The notes under the pieces are model-generated. The model did no database searches. It had not been told where the DNA came from and saw nothing but the letters and a program-made list of their open reading frames with translations. 64,000 bases of DNA from Alteriqipengyuania lutimaris (GTDB taxonomy: Bacteria > Pseudomonadota > Alphaproteobacteria > Sphingomonadales > Sphingomonadaceae), in the NCBI RefSeq assembly GCF_003363135.1, contig NZ_QRBB01000002.1, positions 434,001-498,000 of the forward strand. Direction: 5' to 3'. This document shows, piece after piece, positions 25,255-34,222 of the stretch. How positions within the stretch are numbered: position 1 is the first letter of the stretch; each line of letters starts with the position of its first letter. The position numbers and the translations under genes were made by a program.

Positions 25255-26697
25255 TCACGCAAGCTTCCACTCCCAGCCGAGCGGGTCGCCGTCCATCACC
25301 TCGACGCCCTTGGCGGTAAGCTCGTCACGGATCGCGTCGGAGGTGGCAAAGTCCTTCTCCGCGCGCGCAGCCTTGCGGTCGGCGAGGGCCTGTTCGATTT
25401 CGTCTTCGGTGATGACTGCGTCCTTCGGGCGAATGCGCAGGTCTTCGCGGGTGAGAGTGTCGAGCTTCAAACCCAAGATTTTATCAACCTCTTGCACCGC
25501 TTCCCATCTATGACCTTCATGGACAAAATCTCGTTTGAGCCAGTCTTCCAAAAGTGTGAGCACTTCGGGAGTGTTCAGATCGTTAGAAATTAATCCGCTT
25601 AGTCCAGCGAGGTCGGGGCCCTTGTCCTCTGGCAGCATCGCAACTCCCCGGAGCTTCTCGACCCCTATCACCATCCGCTTGAGCCGCGTCAGCGCCGCAC
25701 CCAGCCCCTCCCACGAAAACTCCAGCTCGCTGCGGTAGTGCGCCTGCAGGCACATCATCCGGTAGGCGAGCGGGTGGTAGCCCTTGTCGATCAGCAGCTG
25801 CAGTCTCAGGAACTCGCCCGACGACTTGCTCATCTTGCCCGACCGCTCGACGAGAAAGTTGTTGTGCATCCAGATCTTGGCGCCCGAATGCGCGGCATCG
25901 TCCAGCCCGCCGCAGCCGCAATAGGCCTGGTTCTGCGCGATCTCGTTGGGGTGATGGATCTCCCGGTGGTCGATCCCGCCGGTGTGGATGTCGAACGGGA
26001 AGCCGAGCAGCTTGCCGCCCATCACGCTGCATTCGAGATGCCAGCCCGGAGCGCCCCGGCCCCACGGCGAATCCCATTCCATCTGCCGCGTCTCGCCCTC
26101 GGGCGTGGTGCGCCAGATCGCAAAGTCGGCGGCGTTGCGTTTGCCCTCGACCGTATCGATCCGGCCCTCGCCCTCTTCGGTCACGGCACGCGCCAGACGA
26201 CCGTAATCCTCCACCGTCGAGACATCGAAATAGAGCCCGCTCTCCAACTGGTAGCAGTGCTTCGCCTCGATCTTCTTCGCGAAGTCGATCATCTCCTCGA
26301 TGTAGTCGGTTGCGACCGACCACTGCGCCGGTTGACGTATGTTGAGTGCGTTTATGTCGTCCTTGAACGCCTTTGTGTAATGCTCGGCGATGTCCCAGAT
26401 CGACTGCTTCTGCGTGGCCGCCATCTTCTCCAGCTTGTCCTCGCCCGCATCACCGTCGTCGGTCAGGTGGCCGACATCGGTAATGTTGATGATGTGGGTG
26501 AGCTTGTGTCCCGTCCAGCTCAGCGTGCGGCCCAGCACGTCGGCGAAGACATAGGCGCGCATGTTGCCGATATGCGGGTAGTTATAGACCGTCGGCCCGC
26601 AGGTGTAGACGCGCGCCTCGCCCTCGTGGACAGGAACGAAGGGTTCGAGCTGGCGGTTGAGGCTGTTGAAGAGCTTGAGTTGCGGCGCGTCGGTCAT
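25255..26697 (-). CDS. cysS: Cysteinyl-tRNA synthetase
   Basis: A 480-residue class I synthetase. The HIGH-type motif is PHIGN (41-45) beside the zinc ligand Cys33 (TCGPTVYNY), the KMSKS loop is at 288-292, and zinc-site residues in LECSVMGGKLLG and HHPNEIAQNQAYCG follow. Length is normal. Residues 366-409, in the anticodon-side helical region, are encoded by a 130-base stretch of only about 44% GC by hand count, far below the rest of the gene, although the reading frame is intact. This is a possible recombination patch. Confidence 0.95.
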   Translation of the reverse strand: MTDAPQLKLFNSLNRQLEPFVPVHEGEARVYTCGPTVYNYPHIGNMRAYVFADVLGRTLSWTGHKLTHIINITDVGHLTDDGDAGEDKLEKMAATQKQSIWDIAEHYTKAFKDDINALNIRQPAQWSVATDYIEEMIDFAKKIEAKHCYQLESGLYFDVSTVEDYGRLARAVTEEGEGRIDTVEGKRNAADFAIWRTTPEGETRQMEWDSPWGRGAPGWHLECSVMGGKLLGFPFDIHTGGIDHREIHHPNEIAQNQAYCGCGGLDDAAHSGAKIWMHNNFLVERSGKMSKSSGEFLRLQLLIDKGYHPLAYRMMCLQAHYRSELEFSWEGLGAALTRLKRMVIGVEKLRGVAMLPEDKGPDLAGLSGLISNDLNTPEVLTLLEDWLKRDFVHEGHRWEAVQEVDKILGLKLDTLTREDLRIRPKDAVITEDEIEQALADRKAARAEKDFATSDAIRDELTAKGVEVMDGDPLGWEWKLA

Positions 26698-26819
26698 GGC
26701 GGCGCAGATGCGCCAAGCGGCCTCGCGACGCAACAGGCCAGCGCTACACCCGCCAGACGAAAGGCACCGCCATCAGCAAGGATTCCGGAACCGATCCGCT
26801 TTCGCGCACGCTCGGCGGC

Positions 26820-27407
26820 GTGGCCATCGCGGGCTGCGCGATCTCGGTCGCGTGCGACCTGCTGGGCGCAAGCCTGTCGGACCGGGTGGGGCTGGCGAGC
26901 GAGACGATCAGCAACCTTGCCGCGGGCGAGTGGGACATTCTCTCCGACCTCGGCATCTATGCCTTCGTCGTCGGGGTGCTCGCGGTGACAATCGGCCTGC
27001 TGCGTTGGCGCGTCACCCGGTGGGACTGGCGCCTGGGCGCTGGCCTGCTGGTGCTGCTCGCCGTCGATTACACGCTGATCGCGGCCTACGAGGCCTATTC
27101 GACTGGCGATGGCCCGCAGATCCACTACAAGCTGGTCTATTTCATGGGAGCGGCCTTCCCGCTCACCGTGCTGCTGACCGCGGGCCAGTTCTGGGAGATC
27201 GAGCGACGGCTGGGCATCGCGCTCTACGCCGGCGGCGTGCTGTGGGCGATTGCCGCGCCCTTCCTGTTCGTGGCGCCCACCGCATGGGACGGCCTCTACG
27301 AACGCGCGCTCGCCTTCGGCAAGCTCGGCTGGTTCGTCACCATGGGGGTGATGATCTGGCGCGATCCCGACATCGTGCGGCGGATACCGAAGGAAGAGCG
27401 GAGCTAG
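26820..27407 (+). CDS. DUF998-like multi-span membrane protein
   Basis: A 195-residue protein from GTG 26820 with six hydrophobic segments and the DUF998-type pattern ETISNLAAGEWDILSDLGIY after the first helix. GTG 26820 lies at the edge of the first helix. The open frame extends upstream to AAAGGCACCGCC-ATC at 26772, which would add SKDSGTDPLSRTLGG, a sensible hydrophilic N-terminus with a well-placed AAGG, but no ATG, GTG or TTG exists there. Either GTG 26820 is used or an ATC start is. Convergent with the lipoprotein gene at 27417. Confidence 0.75.
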   Translation: MAIAGCAISVACDLLGASLSDRVGLASETISNLAAGEWDILSDLGIYAFVVGVLAVTIGLLRWRVTRWDWRLGAGLLVLLAVDYTLIAAYEAYSTGDGPQIHYKLVYFMGAAFPLTVLLTAGQFWEIERRLGIALYAGGVLWAIAAPFLFVAPTAWDGLYERALAFGKLGWFVTMGVMIWRDPDIVRRIPKEERS

Positions 27408-27416
27408 GCCCAGGCG

Positions 27417-27845
27417 CTAGAGCCCCTCGCAGTAGTCCGGGTTTCGCGAAATATCGCCGAATTCGCAGCCGCGCTTCAGCTCCTCGCGGATGCGCTCGCA
27501 CGAATTCTGGATATTGCACGGCGGCCGGGTGGCGGGGGACATTGTATAGCATTGCTCCGACAGCGCTTCCGCCTCTTCGCGCCCCAGTTCGGCAAGGCAT
27601 GATCCTTCGGTCGCCTGCGCTCGGCTGTTGTCGAGCGGAGGGCGACTATTGGCATATTCGGCGTCGGGAGGGGTGGGCGAAGAGGGCACGTCGTTTGCGG
27701 CTGTATCGGGTGTCTGCGTCGGCGCAGGCTGCTCAATAGCGGTATCGCCGCTGGTGTCGGATTCGGCAGGCTCAGCGTCCTGCCCGTTGCAGGCCGCAAG
27801 CAGCAGCGCTGCCATCGAAACCGTCGTCCATTGCAATTTGCGCAT
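27417..27845 (-). CDS. Cysteine-containing lipoprotein of unknown function
   Basis: A 142-residue lipoprotein. Signal MRKLQWTTVSMAALLLAAC (lipidated Cys19) is followed by a Thr/Pro/Asp/Glu-rich linker of about 60 residues and a small C-terminal domain with six cysteines (GSCLAEL, EQCYTM, PPCNIQNSCERI, RGCEFGD, DYCEGL), likely paired as disulfides. I recognise no family. The start at 27845 is chosen for the signal peptide; the upstream extension is basic and unneeded. Confidence 0.7.
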   Translation of the reverse strand: MRKLQWTTVSMAALLLAACNGQDAEPAESDTSGDTAIEQPAPTQTPDTAANDVPSSPTPPDAEYANSRPPLDNSRAQATEGSCLAELGREEAEALSEQCYTMSPATRPPCNIQNSCERIREELKRGCEFGDISRNPDYCEGL

Positions 27846-27904
27846 GTCCGCTCCTTTTCTTCGAGGAGTAGCGCGCCAAAGGCACACACGGTTCCGCGAC
27901 AGAA

Positions 27905-28582
27905 CTATCTCCAGCCGTCAAAACGCACGTGCTCTTCCAGTGGCACGCGGTTGCGCTCGAAGTCGTTTACCGGCGCGTCCGGGTCGCGATAGCCGATACC
28001 CATACCGCAGAAAAACATGTGCGTGTCCTGGCTCACTCCGATGTGCTCCATGATCGGATCGGCGTAGTAGGCGAGGAATTCCTGCGGGCAGGAATCGAGC
28101 CCCTCCTCGCGCAGCAGCAGCATGATGGTCTGGAGCCACATGCCCGTGTCGGACCACTGCGCTTCCTTCACGATCCGCGGGAAGTAGCACAGCAGCAGAA
28201 CGGGCGCGCCGAAGCTGGTGAGGTTGCGGCCCATCGCGGCGGCGCGGCCCGCCTTGTCCTCGCGCTCGATGCCCAGCGATTCGAACATCGAGGCGCCGAG
28301 TTCGTAGAGCCGCGCCTTGTACTTATCGTCCTGCTTGGGTCCGTCCCAGTCGTATTCGGGCTGCTGCATGGGCGTGCCGGCCAGCCTGTCGCGCAGCGCC
28401 GCGAGCGGCTCGCCGGTCAGGATCGTCGCTTCCCACGGCTGGTAATTGCAGCCCGAGGGCGCCCAGCGCGCTGTGTCCATCACGCGGCGGATGGTTTCCA
28501 GCGGCACGGGCGTATCGAGAAATTCGCGCACGGAGCGGCGGGTGCGGACAGCTTGCGAGACGGACCTTGATTGACTGCTCAT
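27905..28582 (-). CDS. Nitroreductase family flavoprotein
   Basis: A 225-residue FMN-dependent oxidoreductase. The opening RTRRSVREFLDTPVP and APSGCNYQPWE are the FMN-binding signatures of the family, and the C-terminal GMGIGYRDPDAPVNDFERNR completes the fold. It probably reduces nitroaromatics or quinones with NAD(P)H. Downstream of the TbpB-like lipoprotein gene with 78 bases between. Confidence 0.88.
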   Translation of the reverse strand: MSSQSRSVSQAVRTRRSVREFLDTPVPLETIRRVMDTARWAPSGCNYQPWEATILTGEPLAALRDRLAGTPMQQPEYDWDGPKQDDKYKARLYELGASMFESLGIEREDKAGRAAAMGRNLTSFGAPVLLLCYFPRIVKEAQWSDTGMWLQTIMLLLREEGLDSCPQEFLAYYADPIMEHIGVSQDTHMFFCGMGIGYRDPDAPVNDFERNRVPLEEHVRFDGWR

Positions 28583-28660
28583 GCGAAAGAGCTACCGACC
28601 GGCGCGCGCCGCGACAAGGATGGCAGCGCTTCGAATCATTCGAATATCGGCCATTCCATC

Positions 28661-29695
28661 TCAGTATCGCTTCCCCACGGCGCGGGCGGCGAGCACCCCG
28701 GTAGCGTGAGATTCTCCCTTCCGAAGCGTGAATGCGAAACCCAATTCGCGTCCCTGCGGCCCATTGAGCGATCCTGCGATCGGGCCACCCCGGCCATCCG
28801 TGCTACGGACCGTCCCTTCCAGCATCGGCCCGCCATCGACCAATTTCGCGTCGACATCGAAGGTTATGTCGGTTGGCGTTTCGTCGGCGAGTACCTGAGA
28901 CTGCATCGTGATAGTTCCGGTGAGCGTTCCGCTTTCGAAATCGAAGACCAACGTGCTGAATTCAGCATCGTTGATATCGTCTGAGTCCCGTCTCTCGCGA
29001 TATGTCACCATCCGGTTGCCGAGCGCAGTATCCACGACGTCCATCGCAGCCCAAGCCTGGTGCCTCAGGCGGCCGCTCGTCGCCATGTCTTCCTGAAGGG
29101 TCGGCGTTCCGGTTATGAAACGGGCGTGGCGGTATTGCCTCTCCCCCCGGCGCGGAACCGCCTCTTCCGTATAGAAGATCGCAAGGGTATGTACCTGATC
29201 GAGGCCGGAACCCGGCCTGTCCTGCCACGCTCTGAAGGCATACGCGTGCCGGCGTTCCATTCCGTTTTCGCGGCGATAGTTCAGCTGGTATTCGTCGCGC
29301 TGCAGCAAGTCGCTTGCGGAGAAATCCGAATAGGTGTCGAAACCGGCCGCCAGTGAAAAGGTGCCAGCCTCTGCACGATAGCGGGCGTATCTACGCCCGA
29401 GCACCAGGTCGTTGTCGTACAGATAGGATTCGATGAAGGTGTTGGTCGTGCCGTCCGCCGACTTCAGATGAGCGATCTCGGCGCCGAAAAGCTCGTAGCT
29501 GAAATCCCGCGCCGGATCATAGGCGGTCTGGTAGTCGAATGTAGGGGTGGGGGTCGGGGTGGGCACCGGCGTGGGAGTGGGAGTGGGAGTTCCGGAGATC
29601 GGCGGCACGCCCGATCCCGATGAGCTACCGCCGTCTGCACCGCATCCCGCGAGCGCGAGGCAAGCAAGAGCCACCGCCGCCAAACCGTTCTTCAT
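28661..29695 (-). CDS. Surface-type lipoprotein with Pro-Thr linker and TbpB-like barrel end
   Basis: A 344-residue lipoprotein: lipobox ALAGC (Cys18), a Gly/Ser stretch, a Thr-Pro repeat linker (36-52), then about 290 residues of beta-rich sequence. The C-terminus GGPIAGSLNGPQGRELGFAF resembles the last strands of transferrin-binding-protein-B-like beta barrels, including the Gly-Pro-x-Gly-x-Glu-x-Gly motif. Members reach the surface with Slam-type exporters; no Slam gene is in view. The assignment is by motif only. The linker is coded by short tandem repeats prone to slippage. Confidence 0.7.
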   Translation of the reverse strand: MKNGLAAVALACLALAGCGADGGSSSGSGVPPISGTPTPTPTPVPTPTPTPTFDYQTAYDPARDFSYELFGAEIAHLKSADGTTNTFIESYLYDNDLVLGRRYARYRAEAGTFSLAAGFDTYSDFSASDLLQRDEYQLNYRRENGMERRHAYAFRAWQDRPGSGLDQVHTLAIFYTEEAVPRRGERQYRHARFITGTPTLQEDMATSGRLRHQAWAAMDVVDTALGNRMVTYRERRDSDDINDAEFSTLVFDFESGTLTGTITMQSQVLADETPTDITFDVDAKLVDGGPMLEGTVRSTDGRGGPIAGSLNGPQGRELGFAFTLRKGESHATGVLAARAVGKRY

Positions 29696-29804
29696 CGCCC
29701 ATTCCCCCCCTTAGCGCTTTGCGCGCTCGCATGCCTTCGCGTCGGAGAATGTTGCCCCGATCAAAACCGTATTTCCAGCTATATCTCGGAAAAGGCCGAT
29801 CTTT

Positions 29805-31628
29805 TTACCCCTCTACCTCGAACAGGTCCGCCATCTGGCCAATCATGGTTCCGCCCAGTTGCTCGACGTCCATGATCGTCACCGCGCGCTTGTAGTACCG
29901 CGTCACGTCGTGGCCGATGCCGATGGCGACGAGCTGGACGGGGCTGGCCTTCTCGATCCAGTCGATCACCTTGCGCAGGTGCGCCTCAAGGTAGCCTGCG
30001 CGGTTCACCGATAGCGTGCTGTCGTCCACCGGAGCGCCGTCGGAGATGACCATCAGGATGCGGCGATCCTCGGGCCGGGCGAGTAGGCGCTGGTGCGCCC
30101 ACATCAGCGCCTCGCCATCGATGTTCTCTTTCAGCAGGCCTTCGCGCATCATCAGGCCGAGGTTGCGGCGCGCGCGGCGCCACGGCTCGTCGGCCTGCTT
30201 GTAGACGATGTGGCGCAGGTCGTTGAGGCGGCCGGGCTGCTGCGGCTTGCCGTCGGCGAGCCACTTCTCGCGCGTGTGCCCGCCCTTCCATGCGCGGGTG
30301 GTGAAGCCGAGGATCTCGGTCTTCACCCCGCACCGCTCCAGCGTGCGCGCGATAATGTCCGCGCTGATCGCGGCGATCGAGATCGGCCGCCCGCGCATCG
30401 AGCCCGAATTGTCGATGAGGAGCGTGACGACCGTGTCCTTGAACTCGGTCTCGCGCTCGACCTTGTAGGACAGCGAATGGCCGGGACTGATGACCACTCG
30501 GGCCAGCCGCGCGGCATCGAGCATTCCCTCTTCCTGGTCGAAATCCCAGCTGCGGCTCTGCTGCGCCATCAGCCGACGCTGGAGCCGGTTGGCGAGCCGG
30601 GTGACGACATGTTGCAGGCCGGTCAGCTGGCTGTCGAGATAGGCGCGCAGCCGGTCAAGTTCCTCGGCATCGCACAGCTCGGTCGCGGCGATCTCCTCGT
30701 CGAACTTCTTCGAATAGACCTTGTAGTCGAAATCGTCGGGAATGTCGGTCCAGTGGCGGTTGGGGCGCACGGGCATCATGCCCTCTTCGCCGTCGTCGCC
30801 CGCGTCGTCGCTGTCGCCTTCCTCTTCGGACAGCTCGGCCTCCCCGTCGTCGTCCGAATCGCCTTCAGCCTGCTCGGCGGCGGCTTCGGGCGATTGCTGC
30901 GGCGATTGGTCGCCCGCGTCCTCCTCGTCGGTATCGTCCTCGGGGCTTTCGCCGTCCTCGTCGTCGCCCTCCCCGTCCGCATCCTCGGGCGAGGTTTCCG
31001 CGCCTTCGATCAGGTCGAGCTGGCGCAGCATCTCGATCGAAAGGTCCTGAAAGGCCTTCTGGTCGTCGAGCTTGTCGGCCAGCGAGGCGAAGTCGCCCCC
31101 GGTGCGCTCGTCGATGAAGCCGCGCACCAGTTCGACGCCCTTGCGCGCCCGCTCGGGGATCGGCTTGCCCGTCAGCGCCTCGCGCATCATCAGCGAGACG
31201 GCGGTCGAAAGCGGCACGTCGCGCGCCTCGGTGGCGCGGGCGATCGGGTCGCTGGCAGCGCGCAGCTCGGTCGCGGCGGCAAGGTTTTCGCCCACGCCCG
31301 CAAAGCCCTGCGCGCCCAGCGCTTCGTAGCGGACCTGCTCGACCGCATCATAGACCGCGCGCGCGACCGGCTCCGACGGCGCCCCTTTGTCGTGCAGCGC
31401 ATTGTCGTGCAGGCGGATCTTGAGCGCGAAGCTGTCCGCAAAGCCGCGCGCCTCGGCCGCTTGCTCGGGCGGCAGCTGGCGACCGGGCAGCGGCACGCGG
31501 AAGTTCTTGCCCGCCGCCCCCGGACGGTCCGCGCTCCACGCGACTTCGACCTCGGGCTCGCGCGCGATCGCCCGCGCGCCGCCGGTCAGCGCACGCTTGA
31601 ACCTGTCGAGAGGGGTTTCTTCGCTCAA
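29805..31628 (-). CDS. cobT: Cobaltochelatase subunit CobT
   Basis: A 607-residue subunit of the aerobic cobalt chelatase of cobalamin synthesis. The N-terminal CobT domain ([20 protein letters not shown]) is followed by a long acidic Glu/Asp/Ser-rich region (about residues 205-290) and a C-terminal von Willebrand A domain with the metal site [17 protein letters not shown] near residue 405. CobN and the AAA subunit CobS are not adjacent. The stop of the transaldolase gene lies 13 bases upstream, so the two may be co-transcribed. Confidence 0.93.
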   Translation of the reverse strand: MSEETPLDRFKRALTGGARAIAREPEVEVAWSADRPGAAGKNFRVPLPGRQLPPEQAAEARGFADSFALKIRLHDNALHDKGAPSEPVARAVYDAVEQVRYEALGAQGFAGVGENLAAATELRAASDPIARATEARDVPLSTAVSLMMREALTGKPIPERARKGVELVRGFIDERTGGDFASLADKLDDQKAFQDLSIEMLRQLDLIEGAETSPEDADGEGDDEDGESPEDDTDEEDAGDQSPQQSPEAAAEQAEGDSDDDGEAELSEEEGDSDDAGDDGEEGMMPVRPNRHWTDIPDDFDYKVYSKKFDEEIAATELCDAEELDRLRAYLDSQLTGLQHVVTRLANRLQRRLMAQQSRSWDFDQEEGMLDAARLARVVISPGHSLSYKVERETEFKDTVVTLLIDNSGSMRGRPISIAAISADIIARTLERCGVKTEILGFTTRAWKGGHTREKWLADGKPQQPGRLNDLRHIVYKQADEPWRRARRNLGLMMREGLLKENIDGEALMWAHQRLLARPEDRRILMVISDGAPVDDSTLSVNRAGYLEAHLRKVIDWIEKASPVQLVAIGIGHDVTRYYKRAVTIMDVEQLGGTMIGQMADLFEVEG

Positions 31629-31641
31629 GTCGTGCCCCGGC

Positions 31642-32295
31642 CTAGAGGATCGACTGGCCGGTCGACTGCCAGTCCTTGAGGAAGCCCTCGATACCCTTGT
31701 CGGTCAGCACGTGGTTGACGAGGCTGCGGATCACCTTGGGCGGCGCGGTCATCACGTCAGCACCGATCTTGGCGGCTTCGAGCACGTGGTTCGTGTGCCG
31801 CACCGATGCGACGAGGATTTGGGTGTCGAAGGCGTAGTTGTCGTAGATCAGGCGGATATCGTCGATCAGGCTCATCCCGTCGAAGCCGTTGTCGTCGTGG
31901 CGACCGACGAAGGGCGAGATGAAGGTCGCGCCGGCCTTGGCCGCCAGCAGCGCCTGGTTGGCGGAGAAGCACAAAGTCACGTTGACCATCGTGCCTTCGT
32001 CGGTCAGCGCGCGGCAGGTCTTCAGCCCGTCCAGCGTCAGCGGCACCTTGATGCAGACATTGTCCGCGATGGCGCGCAGCTTGTCGGCTTCTTTCATCAT
32101 CGTCTCATGATCGAGCGCGACGACTTCGGCGCTGACCGGGCCATCGACGATGCCGCAGATTTCCTTCGTCACCTTGATGAAGTCGCGGCCCGACTTATGG
32201 ATGAGCGAGGGGTTGGTGGTCACGCCGTCGATCAGGCCGGTTTCGGCCAGATCCTTGATGTCGGCGATGTCGGCGGTGTCTGCGAAGAATTTCAT
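31642..32295 (-). CDS. tal: Transaldolase (fructose-6-phosphate-aldolase-type)
   Basis: A 217-residue class I aldolase of the short transaldolase/Fsa family: [20 protein letters not shown], then GVTTNPSLI, the Schiff-base Lys in NVCIKVPLT, then [19 protein letters not shown]. Short members of this family act as transaldolases in the pentose phosphate pathway or as fructose-6-phosphate aldolases; sequence alone does not separate them. The ATG at 32295 starts with the first beta strand. Confidence 0.93.
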   Translation of the reverse strand: MKFFADTADIADIKDLAETGLIDGVTTNPSLIHKSGRDFIKVTKEICGIVDGPVSAEVVALDHETMMKEADKLRAIADNVCIKVPLTLDGLKTCRALTDEGTMVNVTLCFSANQALLAAKAGATFISPFVGRHDDNGFDGMSLIDDIRLIYDNYAFDTQILVASVRHTNHVLEAAKIGADVMTAPPKVIRSLVNHVLTDKGIEGFLKDWQSTGQSIL

Positions 32296-32354
32296 TTCCG
32301 TTACAAACCTGTCATGTGAGCGTCGCAATCGAAACCAACCTGTGCGGATTCTTC

Positions 32355-32996
32355 ATGCGATCAATGAGCCCTAGGGCGCGCGTCCTCCCACTTGCCGCCG
32401 TGCCCCTGCTTTTGCAACCGAGCGCGGCATTCGCCGACGACAGCGAATTCTGGATCGAGCTGTCCGCCAAGGGCGATATCGCGCCCGGGACCGCCCTGAA
32501 ACTCGAAGTCGAGCAACGCCGCAAGGCCGGGCCCGGCGAATATATCGTGGGCGCCGTGGTCGACCGCGATATGGGCGACGGGTTCACCATCGGCGGCGGG
32601 ATGGAGGTGCACGACACCGGCGGCTTCACCGAGATCCGTCCCTACCAGCAGGTCGGCTATTCGACCGGCATCCTCTCGCTGCGCACCCGGATAGAGGAAC
32701 GCTTCTACGACGAATCAGATCGCATGGCGCTGCGCCTGCGCCAGCGCATACAACTGAGCGATGATGTCGCGCCCAAGCTGAAGGCGGCGGGTTCGGTCGA
32801 GCTGCTATACCAGTTGCGCGACCGCAACGACGGCGGGCCGCAGCGGATCGACCAGTGGCGCTTCAACGCCGGGCTGACCTACCGCGCGGCGGAGAGGCTG
32901 GAGGTGACGGGCGGCTATCTTCTGCAACTGCGCCCGCGCCCCGGCGGCGACACCTATACCCACGTGCCGCAGGCGAGCCTCGCCTATCGGTTCTGA
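32355..32996 (+). CDS. DUF2490 outer-membrane-type protein
   Basis: About 213 residues: a signal peptide (cut near AAFADD), then alternating beta-strands (EFWIELSAKGDI, GGGMEVHDTGGFTEIRPYQQ, LSLRTRIEERFYDES, LRLRQRIQLSD) ending in an aromatic SLAYRF. A C-terminal Phe and paired amphipathic strands are typical of an outer-membrane beta barrel of the DUF2490 family. ATG 32355 or 32364 is the likely start; the longer GTG at 32316 adds a non-signal leader. Confidence 0.78.
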   Translation: MRSMSPRARVLPLAAVPLLLQPSAAFADDSEFWIELSAKGDIAPGTALKLEVEQRRKAGPGEYIVGAVVDRDMGDGFTIGGGMEVHDTGGFTEIRPYQQVGYSTGILSLRTRIEERFYDESDRMALRLRQRIQLSDDVAPKLKAAGSVELLYQLRDRNDGGPQRIDQWRFNAGLTYRAAERLEVTGGYLLQLRPRPGGDTYTHVPQASLAYRF

Positions 32997-33013
32997 ATGC
33001 CCGAGCGCGCCGC

Positions 33014-34141
33014 TTACCCCATGATCTGATACACGTGGTTGCACAGGAAGATCGTCTCGCCGTCTTGGCGGGTGATCGAAGTCACCACGCCATTGATGTT
33101 GCGATAGACCTTGCCTTCGAAACGGGTCGTCTCGACGTCGTCCACCTGCTCGCGGTCGCTACCGTCGAGATTGACTACGAAGCCCGCGCTGCGCAGCGCC
33201 CGAGCGACTTCGGCCACGGGCTCGGCGAAGCGGATGCCCTTGCCGAAGAGCCCCTCCGATTCTTCGAGGAAGGCGTCGGTCAGGCCTAGAACGCTCAGCC
33301 CGTTCCAGCTCCCCGTGAAATCGACATCGATCTGGACACGGTTCGAATTGCGTCCGGAAGGCCAGCTGACCCGCCCGGTCACGTTCCCGCCGCCCCCCGG
33401 GAGCCGGGTCGTCGCGGGCACCGTGAGATTGGTCATGCGATTGTCGTCGAAACGATAGCTGCCTTCCATCAGGCGAACCGCCTCGGCGCTCCATTCACAT
33501 CGGGCGGGATCGTCGAAGTTGAGCCAGCGAAGGTTCGTGGCCCCGCCACGCGCGATCGGCGGGGGCGAGCGGTAGCCCTGCTGCTCGCCTGCGACCTGGG
33601 CGGAGCCGCTATAGACCCCATCGGCGACCAGTTTCATCGCGGTCGTGTTCACCTCGATCCGCTGCGCCTCGGTCAGGCCACCGCGCATCTGCGGCAGCAA
33701 CTCGTCGAGTTCGCGCCGCAGATCGGGGTCCTGCCCGCCGAGCCGTTCGGCGAGCGCGAAGTAGGGCCACGCCTGCTGCACGGAGCCGCCGCGGCGCAGG
33801 ATATAGAAGGCCGCGCGCTCGAACCCGTTGGGCGTGCCGTTCATCCCGGCATTGACGAAATACTCGATCACTTCTTCACGACAGGGCGATCCGTTGGCGA
33901 GGTTCATGATCTTCGACGGGCCGCTGGGCGGCACGATGTCGCACATCGCGGCCAGCACGAACCAGTCGTCGCCGCTCATCGGCTGGCGGTTCTTCAGCTG
34001 CTTTCGCAGTGCGGAGCGGGTTTTCTTCCAGTCCCCGTGCTTTTCCATATAGGGCCCGGTAATATCGCCGAACTCGCGCGCCGAAGCGCCTGTCGAACCG
34101 AGCAAGAGCGCGGCAACCGCCGCCGACATGAGAATTCGCAC
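33014..34141 (-). CDS. Exported hypothetical protein
   Basis: A 375-residue protein with a clear signal peptide (MSAAVAALLLGSTGASA). The first half is helical (MEKHGDWKKTRSALRKQLKN, then ERAAFYILRRGGSVQQAWPY), and the second half is beta-rich (WSAEAVRLMEGSYRFDDNRM and on to TSITRQDGETIFLCNHVYQI). No family recognised. The second GTG, at 34141, is 7 bases after GGAGG and preferred over GTG 34147. It is convergent with the DUF2490 gene and leaves 81 bases upstream to the next leftward gene. Confidence 0.7.
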   Translation of the reverse strand: MRILMSAAVAALLLGSTGASAREFGDITGPYMEKHGDWKKTRSALRKQLKNRQPMSGDDWFVLAAMCDIVPPSGPSKIMNLANGSPCREEVIEYFVNAGMNGTPNGFERAAFYILRRGGSVQQAWPYFALAERLGGQDPDLRRELDELLPQMRGGLTEAQRIEVNTTAMKLVADGVYSGSAQVAGEQQGYRSPPPIARGGATNLRWLNFDDPARCEWSAEAVRLMEGSYRFDDNRMTNLTVPATTRLPGGGGNVTGRVSWPSGRNSNRVQIDVDFTGSWNGLSVLGLTDAFLEESEGLFGKGIRFAEPVAEVARALRSAGFVVNLDGSDREQVDDVETTRFEGKVYRNINGVVTSITRQDGETIFLCNHVYQIMG

Positions 34142-34222
34142 GTCCACACCTCCCCTGAAAACCTGACCAATGTTAATTGGATCAGGGTCGGGATGGCAAG
34201 GTGGTGGTGCTGCCGCCTTGGG

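Noticed and set aside
29520..29600. GT/GA-rich repeat tract as a CRISPR or intergenic satellite
   Set aside because: It encodes the Thr-Pro linker of the lipoprotein in frame and has no repeat-spacer pattern.
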